From Apiotrichum sp. Y4204 (taxonomy: Eukaryota; Basidiomycota; Tremellomycetes; Trichosporonales; Trichosporonaceae): a stretch of 64,000 bases of DNA. The notes under the pieces are model-generated. The model saw nothing but the letters and a program-made list of their open reading frames with translations. It did not search any database and was not told the origin of the DNA. Numbering within the stretch: position 1 is the stretch's first letter; every line of letters begins with the position of its first letter. Below, piece by piece: positions 45,854 to 57,344 of this stretch. The stretch lies in the NCBI GenBank assembly GCA_025531455.1, contig JAMYHL010000011.1, positions 496,001 to 560,000 of the forward strand, read 5' to 3'. The position numbers were made by a program, and so were the translations under genes.

Positions 45854-45956
45854 GGTGTGACAGAGATTTGAACTCTGGCGACTGACGTCAAATGATATCG
45901 TAGTTGCTCAATGAGCAGATTCTAATCATTCCCCTTAACCACTCGGGCATCACACC
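45854..45956 (-). tRNA. tRNA-Ser (anticodon AGA) with an intron
   Basis: Read on the minus strand. The acceptor stem GGTGTGA pairs with TCACACC. The D arm is CCC-GAGTGGTTAA-GGG. The anticodon stem AATGA has loop TTAGAAx with anticodon AGA at 45921-45923, then an intron of about 23 nt just after position 37, then the 3' stem TCATT. The long variable arm contains GAC/GTC, and the T arm is CAGAG-TTCAAAT-CTCTG. The type II variable arm and AGA anticodon (wobble A to inosine) assign serine. A T5 terminator follows at once. The exact intron edge could be off by one base. Confidence 0.93.
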
Positions 45957-46261
45957 TCGACGTTTCGCGGATTTTTTGCTTCTCTGCTATCTGTTCGTGG
46001 TTTCCTGTGTTCTTGCGGGTTTTTCTGTCTCTTTGTCAAGGGTCTTCGAGTAGTCGTGTGAGAAAACTTGTGACATATGGCAATAATGTGGATTCTGAGA
46101 GATGGTCCTTCTTGCTGAACATTGCGCTCATCTGAGTTCGACAGACATGAGCGTCCAGACGAAACCGGGCTTGAATACACGTTATACAGGATGTGATGCA
46201 TGCCGCTTCGTCCCACTTCTGTCTCCCCACTGTCCCTACACACTGTCCACGGACTCTACAT
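45957..46261. other. Intergenic between tRNA-Ser and DCN1
   Basis: Upstream flank of the tRNA and 3' region of DCN1. No other gene seen. Confidence 0.5.
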
Positions 46262-47596
46262 CTAGGCCCTCTTGGTGCGCACGTACTCGACAAAGTCGTC
46301 AATGGTGGACGGCCACGCAGCTGAGAGTGAGTTTGATGTATCATTCAAATGGAACTCACCCTCCTCGTCGTACTCCTTAAAGTCGGCATCGATGGTGCGG
46401 ATAAAGTCGATGAAGAGGGACCACGTGTCCTTGCTGACCGCCTTGCCCTTCTCGCGCTGGAAGTCGAGCCACATCTCGAGCTCGGGCTTCTGGAACGCCG
46501 AGGGGGTAGTGGTGGCGGACGCGGTGGGGTTGTCGGCGGGGGCACGCGCCAGTGCCGATGGCGACGACTCGAGCGCGGGGGGGATGAACAGGTTCCACAT
46601 GTCAATGGCCGTGTCGAGGGCAAGGACACGCGCACCAGGAGCCTTGCACAGGTCGAACGTGTGCATGTACACCTTCTTGAAGTAGACGGGATCCTGCACC
46701 AGCTTTCTCCTCAGGTCCGGAAGGGCGGCCTTCATCTTTGCAATGGAGTCGATTCTGCGGATCAGCTTGTTGACCTCCGAAGAACCTAGTTGCTCCAGTC
46801 TACTCAAGTCGCACACCTACCCAGAGTCAATTGCCTGCCAGCCCTGCACAAAGGGTTCCTTCTCCCACTCGCCGGTGGCCTTGGAGCCAAGGTCAGAAGC
46901 GAGACAGAACAGTACGCTATCCGACGAAGGGTCGATGCCGAGCTCCTCGCAGAGCGACATGGTGCCGTCAATGGTGATGAGCTTGGGGTTGGATGGGTCT
47001 GGCATCAGTGTGGATCATTAATCATGCCCATACCCACCCTTGAAACGCTCCCAGATCTCGCCGACCTTCTTCTGGCTCTCCTTTGCCTTGCTGCCACCGC
47101 CCGTGCTTCCACCCTCATTGAAGTAGGCGTTGATCGCACTGTTCGTGTTGAACTTGTACTTCTTCAGCCACTTGGTAGCTTCAGTCGCACTGTGTGTAAG
47201 TAATGTGAGGTCGCGTGCAAGATGATCTGAGAGCGATATTTCTAAACGCGTCGGCACGTCATGTGGCGACCAAATGCGTGCAAGTGGTTGTACTTTCGGA
47301 GCCTCATGGACAACGCCCATGGGGTCAAGACCTGATGTCACCCCACCCCGTACTCACTTTGCGCCAGTGATATCGCGGAACTCGTTAACCGCAGCTTTTT
47401 CGCTGCTCTTCGTGAGGGGACGTGACTGACGTGAGCTTGCGCACGAGATTAAAGAAGATGCCTGGACGTAGCGTGCCGGAGGGCGAGGTACAAACTGCGT
47501 CCCATAGCTCTAGTCGGTTCTTCCTCGAGATGCGTCCTCGCTGGGACCCGGAGGTCTGAGCTCAAGGCTTGCTGCCTGCAAATAGATACCCACCAT
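46262..47596 (-). CDS. DCN1: DCN1-like scaffold for cullin neddylation
   Basis: CDS complement(46262..46320, 46360..46754, 46821..46998, 47038..47189, 47358..47425, 47594..47596), 284 aa. The N-terminal UBA-like part is [22 protein letters not shown] then [19 protein letters not shown]. The PONY domain starts [20 protein letters not shown] and runs through [54 protein letters not shown] and [15 protein letters not shown]. Dcn1 acts with Ubc12 and Rbx1 to attach Nedd8/Rub1 to cullins. The intron after GWQAIDSG (46755-46820) was placed by frame and by alignment to the human family. The only fitting start is an ATG immediately followed by a 168-nt intron, so the first coding exon would be three bases; the frame remains open upstream into a hydrophobic segment (47597-47731). 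Confidence 0.88.
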
Positions 47597-47731
47597 GTTG
47601 TCAGACTTGGAACGCGAGCGCCAAAAGCAGAACACGGCGATTAGCGCAATGAGGGTGAGGAAGGCAGTAGAGGGAGTAATGACGCCGTTGCTGTCGGTGC
47701 TATTGTTGTTGGTGTTGCTCTTGTTTGGCAT
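47597..47731 (-). other. In-frame upstream extension with a transmembrane segment (optional DCN1 N-terminus or separate small ORF)
   Basis: From ATG 47729-47731 the minus strand reads an Asn/Ser-rich head (MPNKSNTNNNSTDSNG), a clear hydrophobic helix (ITPSTAFLTLIALIAVFCFW) and a basic RSRSK end, directly in frame with the DCN1 start Met. Codon use is strongly C-ending like real genes. Either an alternative membrane-tethered DCN1 isoform begins here, or this is a separate small membrane protein that reads on to a stop at 47510 or splices onward. I cannot decide from sequence alone. Confidence 0.4.
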
Positions 47732-48546
47732 GTAATAATTGCTCAGCGACGACGAGGAAGAGACCAAAGACAAAAGCCAAAGGAAGTGGCACCAGGCGAG
47801 CGAAAGGGGGGCGACAACTGGACAAGAGCGATGAGCGTGAGCGCGTGAGCACGATCACCATCCTCCTCATGCTCCTCATCCTCCTCACGCGCTAGCACGT
47901 CAGACACACAGATCGGCGCAACCTCCACCCGATCCACTCACCTGGGCCTTTGCGGGTTGCTGATATTCCACAACCGCATTAAAAATGGTTCTTTTCTCCC
48001 GATCCCACACACGCGAGATCAGCGCGGTTCCCACGCTAAAAGTGCTGATCTCATTTTGCTCCCGTGCCACACCTTTTCCGGGTGTCTGGGCTTGGTTTTT
48101 TCTGATACACGGGGGGGAGTGTGCGGGGGCGCTTCTCATTTTCCCTGGAGTGTGGCGTCGCGGCCTGGCTAGTTTCGCGCTGTGCTGGCGGGTGCTTGGC
48201 TGGAGCAGGGCTGCAGGCTGCCAGGCTGCCAGGCTGGGCTGGGCTGGGACACGCGCCTGGTGCCCGCCCGCCCACGCGCCCTCTCTGAGGTCCACGACCA
48301 CGGTAAAGTCGTGTCACACCTGCGCGGGCGTCCTTCCCCCCACCCCCGGGCCAGCTGGCGAGGCGCTAGTTCGCTTCTGCACACCTTCTCCTCGTCCTTT
48401 GTCCCCTCGCGCCCGTCCTTCCCGCCATGAACATGCAGCCCGACACCATCTCTCCAGCTCATCACCAACCCTCCTTAGACATCCTAGACTCTTCTCCACA
48501 CAACACTGTCCCTCCTCAGCATTCTTATCCTTCAAACCAGCCAAAC
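47732..48546. other. Divergent promoter region DCN1/CDC10
   Basis: About 0.8 kb. It contains a donor-like GTGAGT near 47940 on the minus strand (possible 5' UTR intron of DCN1) and, from 48427, an in-frame open extension upstream of the CDC10 start. No other gene seen. Confidence 0.45.
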
Positions 48547-49975
48547 ATGAGCGCAGTCGCAGTCTCCAACCACCCAGAGGACATTACCGCGTCGTCCTAC
48601 GTCGGTTTCGACTGTGAGAATCAAAATCCAATTCCAAAGAACCCATCCGCAATGGCAGCGCACGCGCAGCGACAGACGAGGGAAGGGAGTGAAAAAGCGT
48701 GCAATTGTGCAAAGGAGGAAATCACGTTTGGCATGCGCGTCAGGTCGTCTGAACAGCTCCCTTCCCCACATCCAGCGCGTCGCTTGCAATCCATCGCTCG
48801 CTGCAGCCCACACGATGCTAACACCCAGCGATCACGCGCCAGATTGAGCACAAGCTCCTCAAGCGCGGCTTCCAGTTCAATGTCATGGTCGTCGGTACGT
48901 AGCCGGCACTCACGATGGGCCTCCCGCTCGGGCCGCTTTTTACAATCACCATGCTGGCACTTGTTTTCTAACCGTCCCAGGCCAGACTGGTCTTGGCAAG
49001 TCGACCCTCGTCAACACTCTCTTTGCTTCCCACCTGGTCGACTCGAAGGGCCGCACCGAGCCCGACCTCTCCGCGCGCGCGACTACCGAGATTCACGCCA
49101 AGTCGCAGGGTGAGTGGGGTGGACCTCTGGACGGCGGCGGCGTGTGCGCATGGCATGGTATACGTCGTCCCGTGCGGTTCCACCAACAACTCATACTCTC
49201 TGCAGTAGCTGACTCGCAGTCATCGTTGAGAATGGTGTGCGCCTCAAGCTCAACATTATTGACACCCCGGGTTACGGCGACCTCATTAACAACGAGGGCT
49301 GCTGGGACCCGATTGTGAAATACGTGCGTTGCGCAGCGGCTGATCTCCTCTTGCGTTCTCTAACAATTTCAGATCAAGGACCAGCACTCGGCCTACCTCC
49401 GCAAGGAGCTTACCGCCATGCGTGAGCGCTTCATCCCCGACACCCGCATCCACTGCTGCGTCTTCTTCATCAACCCCACGGGACACACCCTCAAGCCCAT
49501 TGACATCACTGTCCTTAAGAAGCTGTCCGAGATTGTCAACGTCGTGCCGGTCATTGCCAAGTCGGACACTCTCACCCTCGAGGAACGCGCGCTCTTCAAG
49601 CAGCGCATCATGGCCGAGCTGCAGTACCACCAGATCCGGCTTTACCCCTTCGACGGCGATGAGCTTGACGCTGAGGAGCTCGAGCTCAACGAGCGCATCC
49701 GCACGATGCTGCCGTTCGCTGTTGTCGGCTCGGAGCGCAGCGTGATCGTTGACGGCAAGCCCGTCCGCGGCCGCAAGCACCGCTGGGGTGTTGTCAACGT
49801 CGAGGACGAGAACCATTGCGAGTTTGTCTACCTCCGCAACTTCCTCACCCGCACCCACCTCCAGGACCTCATCGAGACGACCTCCCAGATCCACTACGAG
49901 ACCTTCCGCTCAAAGCAGCTGCTCGCGCTCAAGGAGTCGTCGGCCAAGGCCCAGCAGACTCCCACCACCGCCTAA
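48547..49975 (+). CDS. CDC10: Septin, CDC10/Spn2 group
   Basis: CDS join(48547..48613, 48829..48894, 48981..49109, 49220..49323, 49373..49975), 322 aa. Motifs: [23 protein letters not shown] entry segment in two exons, P-loop [18 protein letters not shown] (G3), VIAKSDTL (G4, AKSD), the septin-unique element around FAVVGSE and RGRKHRWG, and [12 protein letters not shown]. It lacks a C-terminal coiled coil, as Cdc10-group septins do, and the SSYVGFD opening is specific for this group. Septins form hetero-oligomeric filaments at the bud neck/septum. An in-frame Met 40 codons upstream (48427, context CCGCCATGA) could lengthen the N-terminus; I chose the nearer one to match family length. Confidence 0.94.
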
Positions 49976-50353
49976 GCGTGCTAGGGCCGCACCTGGGGTG
50001 CTGTCCGGGGGCTGCCGCCCCGTTATCTCGTTATTGGCCTCCGCCCGTCGTCGCCGGAACCCTTTTGAACGTCGTCTACGTTTCTCTCGCTTCCATTAAT
50101 AACTTTTTTGCCTTTTGTCCAACACCCGCTCAGGGGGATACCAGCCGCGTGATATGCACTTATGACCTGATGTGAAGTTATCGAGCCGCTGCGGGATGCA
50201 ATCTAGGAGGATTGAAGTTGTGGTTAAAACTTGCCCGTTCCGCTCCCTATCTCCACCTCTAATCTCCTCGCGCCGCCCAAAATCGACAATCCGATGCCAC
50301 ACTAACAATCCAAAGCCACACCAACAACCCAATGCCCTGCATAGTACAACAAA
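49976..50353. other. Intergenic, convergent 3' ends of CDC10 and RKI1
   Basis: No gene seen. Near 50285-50345 short phrases such as ccacac/ccaac recur. Confidence 0.5.
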
Positions 50354-51673
50354 TTAAGCAACGACAGGCACCTCGGGCACGCTCTCGATGTGCTCCGTGC
50401 CGGTGAGAGAGCGGAGGGTGACGCTTCCGTCCTCGTTACCAAAGTACGCGGCCTTTGCCATGCCGCAGAAGAGGCCGACCTCGACGACGCCGGTGATCAT
50501 CTTGATCTTGTTGTTGAGCGCTGCGGGCTCGCGCATGTCGGCCTCGGGGAAGTCGGCGTCGATGATAAAGTTGCCGTTGTCGCTCACGACCGGGCCGGCC
50601 TTGGCCTTGCCCATGCGCAGCACCGGCTTGCCGCCCATGCGCAGCAGGCGGTCCGTAACCTGCGCGTACGCGAACGGCGCAACCTCGATCGGGATGCCCT
50701 GCTTCCACTGAAGATTAGCGTTGCTCGTGCTTTCAAACAGCAACTCACGTTGGTGCCGAGAACAGTCGAGTTCTTGCGGAAGTCGGCGACCATGACCCAC
50801 GTGTCGGCCATGTCGGCGAGCACCTTCTCGCGGAGCTGGCACGCGCCGCCGCCCTTGATCGAGTTGAGCTGTGCGTCCACCCTGTGTGTGAGCCGGGAAG
50901 GTGGCTTTGAGTGAACCGCTGGGTAGCCATTGCACACTCACTCGTCGGCACCGTCGATGCACACGTCCAGGCGCGTGTACTGGTCAACGTCGCCGAGCTT
51001 GAGGCCCGCATTGATGATCAGGAGCTTGGACTGGAAGCCTGCTGTCAGCGGAGGTCATGAGGGTGTGAGCGTTGAGTAAGTTGTTGAAGCCGGTCGGGGA
51101 GCCGTGGCATAGCTTCTAGAGATGATCCGAAAACGAAGAGCATCTCCATGCCGCCAGAAGTTCCTCCCCGCTCGATGCTCCTCCACTGTACCCCCACTCG
51201 CGTCCGGCTGCACTCACCAGTCGGGAGGAAGATGCGGTCCGCGTTCGCCTGCGCGCCCTGCTGGACGATGCGGTCGACAACGTACGGCACCGTCGAGCCC
51301 GAGCCAATGCCGATAAGCTGCGGTTAGTGCTATTTCGGGCGGTAGGTGGTCAGGCTGGCTGGCACGTGTGAAGTTGTCCACATCTCCGGACTCCGCTTTG
51401 GAGGGGGAGACGAAGCGGAGATGGATGATGTAGGTCGACGCAACACCACAGCCAGACAGACAGCGTAGACGTGTTCCGCTTCGCCAGCTCAACAACTAGC
51501 AGCAGCTGACATGCCCCACGACCACAGCTCACAGCTCCCGCCGAGCGTAGACCTCCCACAGGCACTCCTTTCTCGGGACTCACCTTGTGCTCGAGACCAA
51601 TGTGGCGGTCAACAGCGGCGTACGCCGCGAGGCGCTTAGCCGCCTCGACGGGGGGAAGGGTTGCGAGCGGCAT
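50354..51673 (-). CDS. RKI1: Ribose-5-phosphate isomerase A
   Basis: CDS complement(50354..50707, 50749..50881, 50942..51038, 51218..51317, 51584..51673), 257 aa. Type A isomerase motifs: phosphate loop [14 protein letters not shown], the DGADE active-site segment, [15 protein letters not shown] with the catalytic acid/Lys region, [14 protein letters not shown] and FIIDADF. The enzyme interconverts ribulose-5-phosphate and ribose-5-phosphate in the non-oxidative pentose phosphate pathway, in the cytosol. Length matches yeast Rki1 (258 aa). The first intron (266 nt) and the second (179 nt) are longer than is usual here. Confidence 0.96.
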
Positions 51674-54600
51674 CTTGACGGAGCGGAGGAGGCGGAGTGT
51701 TGCGCGAATGGTGGCGGATGCGATTGGGTTAAGAGACTAACAAGATGGCATCAGTCGATGGGGGCGCGTCGAAATGCGACTTGTGGACTTGGGACTTGGG
51801 TACTGACTTGGAACTTGAGATCTCTGGAAACATTTAGTCATGAATATTGTAATGACGTGTGATTGAAGATATCTCTTCGTTGGCGGTGATAAGCGATAAT
51901 CAGTGGTCGTGGTCAGAGTGTGGTGAGAGGGCGACGGAAATACGGAAAATGGGATCGCTCTCGATCATCAGATTGCAGATCGCAGATCAACAGAAGTTAA
52001 ACGTGTCGATCCGTTCGATGGGCATATGGCGATCGATGATCAGTAGTGATCAAGGGGGATCTAGAGCTGTGAATTGGTCGATCACAGGATCAGCAGATCA
52101 GCAAGTCAGCGGACTGGTCAATCCTCTTGGTCCAGCTGGTCTCATGAATAACATGCTGATCTTGTTTCACCATTGACCAGCTGACTTCCGTCCTTGTCTG
52201 AATGGTGGGTTCACAACCGACCTCAATAACCAGCGAAGTGCCGAGCCCACTCACTCATTACCTTTGAACACCGTTCAACACACTCGAAATGGGAAAAATC
52301 GAGGTCGGATCAGTCGGACAAGATGATACGTGTGCCTCTTCGGGCGAGTAGCGGCCTGAAGACCTGGACGAGTTCCTCGCCAGCTCATCTCCCAGCCACA
52401 AGAACAATAGAAGCTGGGAATGCAAGCGTGCGACGCGAGCCGTAAGGGCTGTGCTTATGCTTGACGATACACAGCTCCCAACAACATTCTACCTGGCCGT
52501 CCAGCGCTCAGCGTCCTTCAGTGTCCCTCGATGTCCCTCCGCGACCACCCGACAAGACAAAACCGGGCCGGGCGGGACAGACTTTTCACCCTGGATGCGG
52601 GGCCGCGGTGGGGAAAATGCCCCGAGTCCGAACTGTGACGAGGGCGACGAGCGGAGAGGCGAGCGGAGAGATAGACGGCGGCGTGGTGGCGAGGTCGGGT
52701 GTCGTGAGCTCGTGAGATTTCGGCTCAGGATGCGTCAGGAGCGCAGATCGAGATCAGGACCGCTCGGGCACCAGGTCCGACGACAGGTCCGACAACGTAC
52801 CGTACTTGCCGTACACCCACCGCCCCTCGGACGCGTTCCTCGGCCCTCGGGATGCTGTATGCTGTGTCTTGCCCTTCGGCTCTACCTGCTGAGAAGGGTA
52901 TTCACCACCAGCATGCCTCGCTTTGGCCGAGATAGTCTGGCTGCTGAAGCGGGAGGAGGAGAAGATATGATGAAGCCTGTAGATCGGACATTACGTCTCT
53001 CCAGCGGAGGCAGTGTTCGGAGCCTTGAGCGCTGACCGAGTAGGAAATGGCCGGGGCCCATACCACGAGAACGCAGATCACCACGTCGTAAGATACGCCG
53101 TAAGAAGGATACCTTCCATTGCGACTGCTCATGCATGTCAGATCGGGGGTGCTGGAATCCGTACATGTCCGAACATCTCGGAGAAAGCATCTGTGGGAAC
53201 ATAATGTGAGGGCTGTGCGATCAACACCATGAGGCGAGTCCAGGCGCGGCGACATTCGCAGAATCGTCCGGACGGACAACAAACAACACAAACATCACAA
53301 GGAAAATGACCACTCCATTGGTCCGCACATACCCATGCCACCACAGCCATCTCCGAGTGCAGACCACTCACCGGACAGTTCCCAGAGTCCAGCCTTTGCT
53401 CTGAGCAGATCCGCATCCTCCAGATCTATGGAGACATTCCGGTTGAGCAGCTCGCCAATTACAGTAGTGGATATCTGGCGAGGCTGTGGTCATGGCATGG
53501 TAGAGATGAAGACCCGCTATTCGCACGGGTGGACGGGACGCGTCGGGCGTGCAAGTACCTCGGGTTTCACGAGACGTCCGTTCCAGTGCACTTGCACCAG
53601 ACTTCCACTTCACCAATCAAGTCGCGACGCGCGACGCGCAACGCGCAACGTGCAGCACCGCGACACGCTCATGTTCATGTAGCCACAAGGGCCTAGGGAT
53701 GACCACAGCTACCACAGAACCCTGTGCGCGTGTCGACGCCGCCACGCTGCCTCGCCTACCTTGGTCCAGCGAAGAGCAGTAGCAGCAATGGGCACCCTCC
53801 CTCCCAGCCCCGTACACCGATACTGTAGACCACTAAACCACGAGCGCAGGCAACTGAACATGCGCGTACATGCGGGACCCGGGACACGCGAATAACGTTT
53901 CATCGGGATCCCGTTTCGACCCAGCCGTTTCAGCCGTCTTGGGTGGTAAGTAGGTGAGATTCAGAGTACCGGAGTACTAGAGTACCAGAGTCGCAGTCGC
54001 AGCAACCAACCTCTCGATCTGGCTTGCGGAGTGCGCGGTGTGAGTTTCTTGCTTCTTGCTGCTTTCAGTAGAGTCGTACTGCACAGTACTTCTGGGACTG
54101 CCCGCCCTGTGCCTTGCACGTCGTCAGCGTGCCTGCTGTTCAGGCAGGCAAGCTTGTCGGCGAGAAGCTGTGTCGGGTTGGGCCCCCCTGGCCAGAGCCA
54201 TGAGTGGACAGCAGGAACAGGATGTACATCTCGGAATTCGTGCGATGAGCGAGGCTGTCATGAGGCTGTTGCCGACTTCTCTTGCGCGCCATGCCATCGA
54301 CTATTGCTGTTGCCAGGGACCGTGTACCGTGTGCCTTCGGCAACATTCACAGATCTAGCGTCGCAGGTCTCTGTGCTTCGCTTTTCACCGCAGTACGACC
54401 AGTGCGTACTCCCGAGCAGACGTGGGATCGACAAACATTCACATCACAGAGTGCAGATCGCAGATCGCAGATCACAGCAGTGCAAGTACAAGAGGTATAA
54501 CGTACAACAGGTGTATGTATGCACCGTATAGTCCTCGATCTTCCCATGGAGTGCGCGAACGCGGTCAGGTAAGGGTGGACGATGCCGCGCCGGCCGCGCC

Positions 54601-57344
54601 AGACCTGCACCTTGCGGCACAGACCCGACACGACACAGGTTGTCTAGACCTAAAGCGCTGTTCTTCCAGTGCGGCTAGTAAGGGACCCCCCTGGGAATTG
54701 GGTGGCCTCTAGGCAAATGCGCCTGGTGGTGTGGGGAAGAGGAGGAGATAGGAGAGGAGAAGGGAGAAGAGTAAAGGGGGAGGGGAGAGGGGATGCGGAG
54801 GAACAGAATGCGGCTTGTCGGTACTGGAATCTCGGCGAGATCTCACACAAGCAGGTATCCTGCCGGATAACAGTCCGGCAAGACGAGAACAGCCTCGAAG
54901 ATCCAGAAAGCACAAATCATGAGTACCTCCTTCGGAGACGTCACGTAGAATCCGGATCTGGGGGACACAGCTTGGAGTGGAGAGGAGTCGAAACAGGGCA
55001 GTTTGCAAGTGATCGACAGAGCCGTCAATGGACAGGCACTGCGGACGGAGGTGTGCACGAGTGCATCTCTGCGAAGGGATGTGTAGAATAGTCGAGAGTG
55101 AGAGAGAGTGGAGAGAAACAAACGAAGAACAGCGCGAGATACCAAGTTCAAGAAATCCCAGATCGTCCTCGGTGCGAGACGAAACCCACAGCTTTTTTTG
55201 GTGCGAGCAAAAACTCCGTTTGGGCAGGGTGCGAGCATCACCAAAACAAGTAAAAACACGTCATTAGCATCTCAGTTACATAATGACACAAGGCCAGACA
55301 CAATGACGATGCAATGATGGGTCCCTCAAAAGGACGTTGCTCAATGTTGAGCTTTAAGGGATCGATGGCAGCAACAACGTTGATGGCAACAACGACTACG
55401 CGACAAGCATCAATAAGAGTGAAGGCAAAACAACAATCATCCGTCTGTGTCGACACCAAAGTGAAAAACATATTATTTCGGAGATGAGCAGGACTCATCA
55501 TGCCGAGGCCGGAGCGACAAAAGTGTCTGCCCGCAATCCTCCTCTGCATCTCCGCTGCGTCTCCGCCCCTGCAGCTACCGAGCTCGTGACCCAGTTTTAT
55601 TTTACATTCTGAATGGCTCGCTGTCAGCTCGTTCGGTGCTGCGCAAGTTTCATCTGTGACCATCATACTCAACTTACCCTCTGCACCCTTTCTCTCTCTC
55701 GCTCTCTCGCTGTACGATCTACCTCCATACAATCAATCCCCTTCTCGTCTCGCCCCGCCCCCGCACACGGGGCTTCCCCTGTCCCTCACACTACTTCCGA
55801 CGGTGTCCCTCGGCGTCCCTCCGGCCCGCAGGGCCCGTCCCCCTCGCCATTACGTGAGTCTAGGTCCCAGCAAGTGTGGCCGGATGCCTACTCTGCAAGC
55901 TGCGAGTATACCGGATGCCTTTTGTGGAAATAGGACGTCCACAGTCATCGGAAGTCAACTGGCCCCGCGCTCCCGGACGCTCCCTCGCGCTCCCTCCGTC
56001 ACCCCGTCGCCCGTTCATACCTGTTTCCGCAGGGCATTTCGCATCCCGCCGGCTCCATCGGCAGTGCCGCATGCCTCGAACCCTGCATGCACCTCGCTGC
56101 TCATTATAATTATCTCCAGGCATCGTTGCGCATCATCGTCAAAGTAGATGAGCAGGTAAGTTGCGGTCGCTGAAGTGAATGTTATGCCCAACTCTCTCCC
56201 CCGTGCGCTCTGCACCTGGACAAGCGGTTCCTTGAAGAGTGCATCTGACCTACTCTCCGACGCCGCCAGGCAACTTGTCCACCGACAGACGTTCTCGTAA
56301 TGAAGCACTGCAACAATAGAGACAAGTACGACAAGTGACATTCACTGGCATGTGGGGGGCTCGGGGCAGACTGCGGAAAAGGAAGCATGAAACGCGCCTG
56401 TGCCTGAAACCAACGCCAGAAGGCTTGAAGCCTGGGCAGAAGGACCCAGCAGAACTCGTACGCGTCACAAGCCAGGGTAGGTATCCTGACCGAGGGCGTG
56501 GTTCGTCAATGTATGTGTCCTCAGTCCATCATTTCGGCTTGTCCCTCTCGGCCCAGGCGGATTGCATAAGTCTCGGGATTCATTACGGCACACCTACGCG
56601 CGCCCAGCGCCCCAGCATCCATCGTGCGATCACGTCCCCTCCGCCTCTGACGGTGGCCGCGTACCTCTCTCCTCCTGCGCTCCTAACTCCGCATACTACC
56701 TATCCAGGTGACTGAGAAGACCACGTCGAGCCGTGACTCGCGTCGTGCTCCATCACCCGGATCGCGTCCGTAATCCTTAAATGATGCCCTTAGGCGACGA
56801 CCAGACAATAATGAGATCTGCGAGCGAGTCGGCTTGTTGGCCAGTGGCGGTGATGGAGCTTTTAAGCCTTGGCGTGTAAGTGGCTGGATCTGGTAACCTG
56901 GGGGAAGCGTATGCTGAGAAGCAATGTATCCCCACCCCATAGGTACGCGACCCAAGGCCCGATGACATGCATGCATCGCGGCAGCGATTACGTTGTTACG
57001 GACGGATTACCAGTGGGACAGTAGTGGCAACTGACTGGTGACTGACGATGGCTGCGCATGCAACCAGAGACAAGAAACATGTTACAGCTGTCGTGTTTCC
57101 ACACTGCGCAAACTCTGCGACAATGCCCAAACGATGCAAACTATATACACCTTTCGCGTACCCAGACTTGTCATGTGCTCTTCATCACTCACCATCCTAC
57201 TCGTGCACAACACGACCCAACCTTGATTGTTCATCATCACCTTGACAGGTCACTTACATTGGCCATCGCCCTATATTTACAATTTCCTCTACAATTCTCA
57301 CTCCAGCTTGTCCGATCGCGACTCCCAATGCTTCAGCACAGACG
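51674..57344. other. Gene-poor interval, 5.7 kb
   Basis: The longest empty stretch in the window, between divergent RKI1 and the 57.3-kb gene. I could not build any spliced gene, tRNA or mobile-element ORF. Features seen: a GATC-dense patch (51951-52106), a second copy of its GCAGATCGCAGATCA core near 54458-54475, short AGTACC repeats (53965-53992) and a nearly pure purine tract (54732-54795). A rapidly evolving gene, long non-coding RNA or extended promoter remains possible. Confidence 0.45.
51951..52106. repeat. GATC-dense patch
   Basis: About twelve GATC tetramers in roughly 155 bp, many as AGATC/GATCA, against about one per 256 bp by chance. The spacing is irregular, so this is a compositional cluster rather than a strict tandem array. 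Confidence 0.7.

Noticed and set aside
46786..46820. Short intron in DCN1 using the CAACTAG acceptor
   Set aside because: It breaks the frame; the acceptor at 46755 (branch GCTGATC, CCGCAG) keeps frame and matches the family alignment.
47576..47593. An 18-nt GTGGGT...TTGCAG intron after the DCN1 ATG
   Set aside because: Far below the smallest intron seen here (33 nt); the 168-nt intron ending at 47426 gives the conserved N-terminus.
52451..53035. 194-codon plus-strand frame
   Set aside because: Arg/Gly-rich with no domain and no neighbouring exons; looks like random GC-rich sequence.
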